Made by a program: the position numbers and the translations under genes. Positions 30,164 through 33,377 of a stretch of DNA of 33,377 nt are shown here, piece after piece (within the stretch, counting starts at the first letter, position 1; the number at the start of each line of letters is the position of its first letter). The notes under the pieces were generated by a model. It made no database searches and was not told the DNA's origin. It saw only the letters and a list, made by a program, of their open reading frames with translations. This stretch comes from Zygnema cylindricum. Its lineage: Eukaryota; Streptophyta; Zygnematophyceae; Zygnematales; Zygnemataceae. The stretch is from the NCBI GenBank assembly GCA_037447655.1, contig JBBHKE010001213.1, positions 1 to 33,377 on the forward strand, read 5' to 3'.

Positions 30164-32668
30164 ATGTCTTCTTTAACTAATCACGGAGAAAATTCCATTT
30201 CAGATTCACTTCGAGGAAAAGAAAATTCAAATAGTGGTGATTTAAATCCCAGAATTGTCTTAACTGAGGAAACGACGTCAATTACTGGAAATTTTCTCCC
30301 TTCCCTCCCTTCTCTCTCTTCCTTCCCTTCCCATCCTTCCCTCCTTTCTCTCCCTTCTCTCCCTTCTCTCTCTTCCTCCCCTTCCCACCCTTCCCTCCCT
30401 TCTCTCCCTTCTCTCTCTACCCTCGCTTCTCTCCCTTCCTTCCATTCCCACCCTTCCCTCCCTCCTCTCCCTTCTCTCTCTTCCCACCCTTCCCTTCCTT
30501 CCCTCCCTTCCCTCCCTTTAGCAAAAGAATCAGTCAACAACCAAACCGAAAAATCAGATACAACCTTTTTTTCTTCTTTGTCGTCTTCTGGATCTTCTCC
30601 TGAAACTAATAATGACTGCGTCATTCTTGTTGGTACAAATAGAAAACCTTATATTGTGAGCAAAAACTTGTTAAAGGAATCTTCTTATTTTGAATCCCTT
30701 TTAAGTGATCGATGGGCAATTGATAATTCAAATTTAATTGAATTTCTGAGAAAACCTGCAACAGGAGGAGATAAAAAAAGTGAGAATATGGGTAAGGATA
30801 TAAAAATGGGAATAGAAAATGAGGTAAATAAAGTGGATAAAGTTCTGGCGAGATTGGATTGCGACGAGAAAACGTTCGAATATATTTTGAAGCTACTGCG
30901 GTACAAGGATTTGAAGGTAAAGAGTTTCAATTAAGAGTTAAAAGTTAAACATAATAAAATATTGTGTTTTATGCGACAAAAAAAGTGAATGCAAACTTAA
31001 ATTAGAATACAGGATATTGGATGATGGAATTTGATCATTGAAGATAAAAACTGTATATATATATATATAAATAAATAAAAATAAAATAAATTAATTGTCT
31101 ATTTTTTGACATTTGTTATCTTTCTTGTTTTTTGTGCCTTTCTTTTTCAAGCAGGCAATTCCAGATTCTCTTGATGACACGGAACTTTTTTGGCTAAAAA
31201 AGGAAGCAGATTATCTCGGTATCAACATACAATTTCCTGAAATTCTTAAGGAAAAATGTTTGGAAAATTGTCATGAACTTCCTGAAAATCTTCAAGAATC
31301 CTCTAAAATTTCACTTTCTATGTTCAGTGATCCCACGTTTCTTGTCAGTTTTCAGTCGAAAACAAAAAACGATCTTATTGACTGCCCAAACTATCATGAG
31401 AAAAAGCCAAAAATATTGGCCAACCTTTTGTACGGAATATTTTCAAGAGAAGATTGTGAGGACTGCGACAAAGTTTTTTCATCAGTGTATGTTTTTTTCT
31501 TCCCTACATTGTTTTTCGGTATCTCTTTTAACGGTTTTTGACATTGCTATAATTTTTACATTTTGATTAGGAATTTTTAACATCAATAAGGACCTTAATT
31601 GGAAAGGATTTCTTGAATTTTTTTATAATTTTCTGGTAATGACAAGAAATCTTTAAAATTGATGAGGATTTTTAAATATTGATTTTCTTTTTTTTATCGA
31701 GCGACATTTTGAAACTTTCATAAGGATTTTCCGATATTCAATTTATCATATTGATGATAAATCTTTTTGCATAGACTAAAGTTCTTTAAGCATTCAGTTG
31801 ATTTTTTTTTCTTAACCTTCATTATAATTTCCTAACATCCAGGAATATTTTTAAACATTGAGAAGCATTTCCTGACTTTGTTCATTTTTTTTTCTAACTC
31901 ATTACAAATTTTTAACAATCATTATGTGTTTTTTTTTTGGCATTGGTTCTAATTGTTTAACATTGTGGGGGATTTACGAACATTGAGAAGGTTTTTTCGA
32001 CATTTTTTTATTTTTTTTTTAACATTGGTTAGAATTGTTTAACATTGTGGGGGAAGTAGGTTTTTCTGACATTTTTCTCATTTTTCTATTAACATTGGTT
32101 AGAATTTTGTAGCATTGACAAAGATCTGTAATCAGAATTATTTCAAACTTACATCAGTTACTTTTCTTTTCTTTTGTTTTTTGCCTTCAGATATGATGAT
32201 ACTTTATTGGAAAATGCAATTAAAGCTTATCACAGAGAATATGTTCATCACCGAAGAAACTTAAACGACTTTCTCGAAAACTTCGAAGCCGAGCTCCTCA
32301 AAAATCGGCTCCGATTCTACGAAAAATTCGAAAGTTTTCTTATCACGGTCGTTTCTGAATCGGTTCTATGCTGTGTTTCTAACAATAAAAAAGTGAAGAA
32401 CCAAAAATTGAATAATGAAAAAAAGGAGAATGAGAAATTGAACAACGACAAATGTCCGTCAATAACTTTAAAAATGGGTGTAAGCGAAAAATGGTCATTG
32501 GAAACAACAAAATGGGGTGTAAATATTGCCCTTAAACAAGCTTGGTGTACAATTTGTGGAGAAAAAGTCAAACAAGGAATTCATGGAATATCTCAACTTA
32601 TAGTAAAAGCTTCAGAAATAGGTTACTCTCAACTGAAAAAATCCATGGAAACACATGAATTTCAGTAG
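30164..32668 (+). CDS. BTB/POZ (KCTD/T1-like) protein, 3 exons, 520 aa
   Basis: Exons 30164-30916, 31155-31486 and 32191-32668 join in phase (0, then 2) to a 520-residue protein. Donors are AAG|GTAAAG and GT|GTATGT; acceptors are CAG and TTCAG. The ATG follows an AT-rich leader with CTCAAG just before it. Residues 45-120 are a Ser/Pro/Leu repeat from a CT microsatellite. Residues 151-276 read as a BTB/T1 domain: DCVILVGTNRKPYIVSKNLL, ESSYFESLLS, a polar insert at about 192-225, then TFEYILKLLRYKDLK and, in exon 2, DSLDDTELFWLKKEADYLGI. BTB domains mediate oligomerisation, often in cullin-3 adaptors or channel-related proteins; the partner here is unknown. The tail (362-520) has a Lys/Asn-rich stretch at 425-450 and one CTIC pair at 481-484, and matches no domain I know. 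This is the only intact copy; the two others are broken. Confidence 0.8.
30296..30523. repeat. CT-rich microsatellite inside the BTB coding exon
   Basis: CCCTTCTCTCCCTTCTCTC-type repeats are translated in frame into Ser/Pro/Leu/His repeats (residues 45-120). The frame stays open and the flanking sequence is ordinary coding sequence. Composition resembles the noncoding tract at 6262-8425. Confidence 0.85.
31530..32135 (+). repeat. Irregular intronic repeats in BTB intron 2
   Basis: Within intron 2 (31487-32190), motifs such as TAACATTGGTTAGAATT, AACATTGTGGGGGA and GAGAAGG.TTT recur with T-rich spacers. The same motif set appears at about 1380-1610 and 18780-18960. Confidence 0.65.
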
Positions 32669-33344
32669 AAATTGAACTTTTTGAGACCAGGGGTGTTTTG
32701 TATGCCAGAGCTTTTCAAAGGTGGTGTAGAAAAAAAAAAAACTTTGTTTTACGAAAATAGCAAGTAGTAAGGAAAGTGGGATGAGGGAAGGACTTTTGTG
32801 TGGATAGGAGGTAGAGAGAGGGAGGGGATTGCAGAAAATTTGTTTGCATTTTTGACATTTGAGTTTGATTTCTGGTTTGTTTCATAAAAAATAAAAAAAT
32901 GTACTTGGAATGGTTGCATAAATAGAACAATCTTGGCTGTATTGTTTTTGACCATGTAATTTTTTTCTCCTTTGAAATTTGTTGTTTTTTTCTTAAATAA
33001 CAGCTCCTGTACTTCCTTGTGCAATTACTACTTTTTTATCATATTAAAACTATTTTTTTTAACCAAAATTATAATTCTAATTAAATCAACAATTTTTTAT
33101 ATCAACTTCAGCTCCACAAAAAACAAAAACATGATGGTACAATGAAGATTTGTGTTAAAAAGGGCCCAACTACTGCAAAATTTACACAAACTTCAAAAGT
33201 TTTCGGAGAGAAGTAACCTTTGAAATATAAAATTTTAAAAGTTTCAAAATCGGTGGATGGATACGATCTCACGAGGCTATCAGTCTTTACTATCATAGCA
33301 AGTTGGAAACTGAAGCGTTTATTGAAGACTAAATAAAAAAAAAA
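32669..33344. other. 3' flank of the BTB gene
   Basis: No further gene is supported. Landmarks shared with units 1 and 2 continue to about 33130. SRPBCC exons E and D, which begin about 650 and 950 bp past the BTB exon in unit 1, are not found here. Confidence 0.5.
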
Positions 33345-33377
33345 TCCAACGGAAGAGAGAGAGGGGGGGAGGGAGAG
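33345..33377. repeat. Start of another purine-rich tract
   Basis: GAAGAGAGAGAGGGGGGGAG leads to the window edge. The length beyond is unknown. Confidence 0.6.

Overview
This window looks like nuclear DNA from an AT-rich, intron-containing eukaryote. I could not fix the lineage. The combination of Ty3/gypsy, non-LTR, hAT-like, Mutator-like, PIF/Harbinger-like and mariner-type repeats, plus a SRPBCC protein resembling those of plants and algae, would fit an alga or another protist better than a compact parasite; this is inference. I found no bacterial operons, rRNA, tRNA or CRISPR array.

The genic backbone is a unit repeated about every 13-17 kb: a plus-strand BTB/POZ (KCTD/T1-like) gene followed by a minus-strand SRPBCC (START-like) gene. 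Unit 3 (30164-33377) holds the only intact BTB gene, three exons coding for 520 residues, and ends at the window edge. Unit 2 (about 18340-21900) has a broken BTB 3' exon and a SRPBCC gene whose five exons all join in phase (228 residues). Unit 1 (about 1330-4700) has a broken BTB 3' exon and a damaged SRPBCC copy. A further inverted piece of the BTB 3' exon lies at 1-185.

One-sided purine/pyrimidine tracts invade the same genes. They lie in the intron just upstream of the SRPBCC domain exon in both copies. They also form residues 45-120 of the BTB protein, and make a giant array (4984-8425) plus an opposed purine/pyrimidine pair (9301-9770). In all three genic cases the pyrimidines are on the sense strand. 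Long open frames in these tracts are artefacts of stop-poor sequence.

Between units 1 and 2 (about 9.9-17.4 kb) and between units 2 and 3 (about 22.5-29.9 kb) the DNA is mostly mobile-element debris, much of it nested. Several boundaries can be read exactly: a Mutator-like foldback element with a 9-bp target duplication, a hAT-like element carrying two TA-flanked MITEs, two PIF/Harbinger-like elements with TTA-type duplications, a Ty3/gypsy fragment and a decayed non-LTR retrotransposon end.

The BTB gene and the unit-2 SRPBCC gene are the only two I would annotate as probably functional. Exon joins come from reading splice signals and codon phase by hand, not from transcripts.
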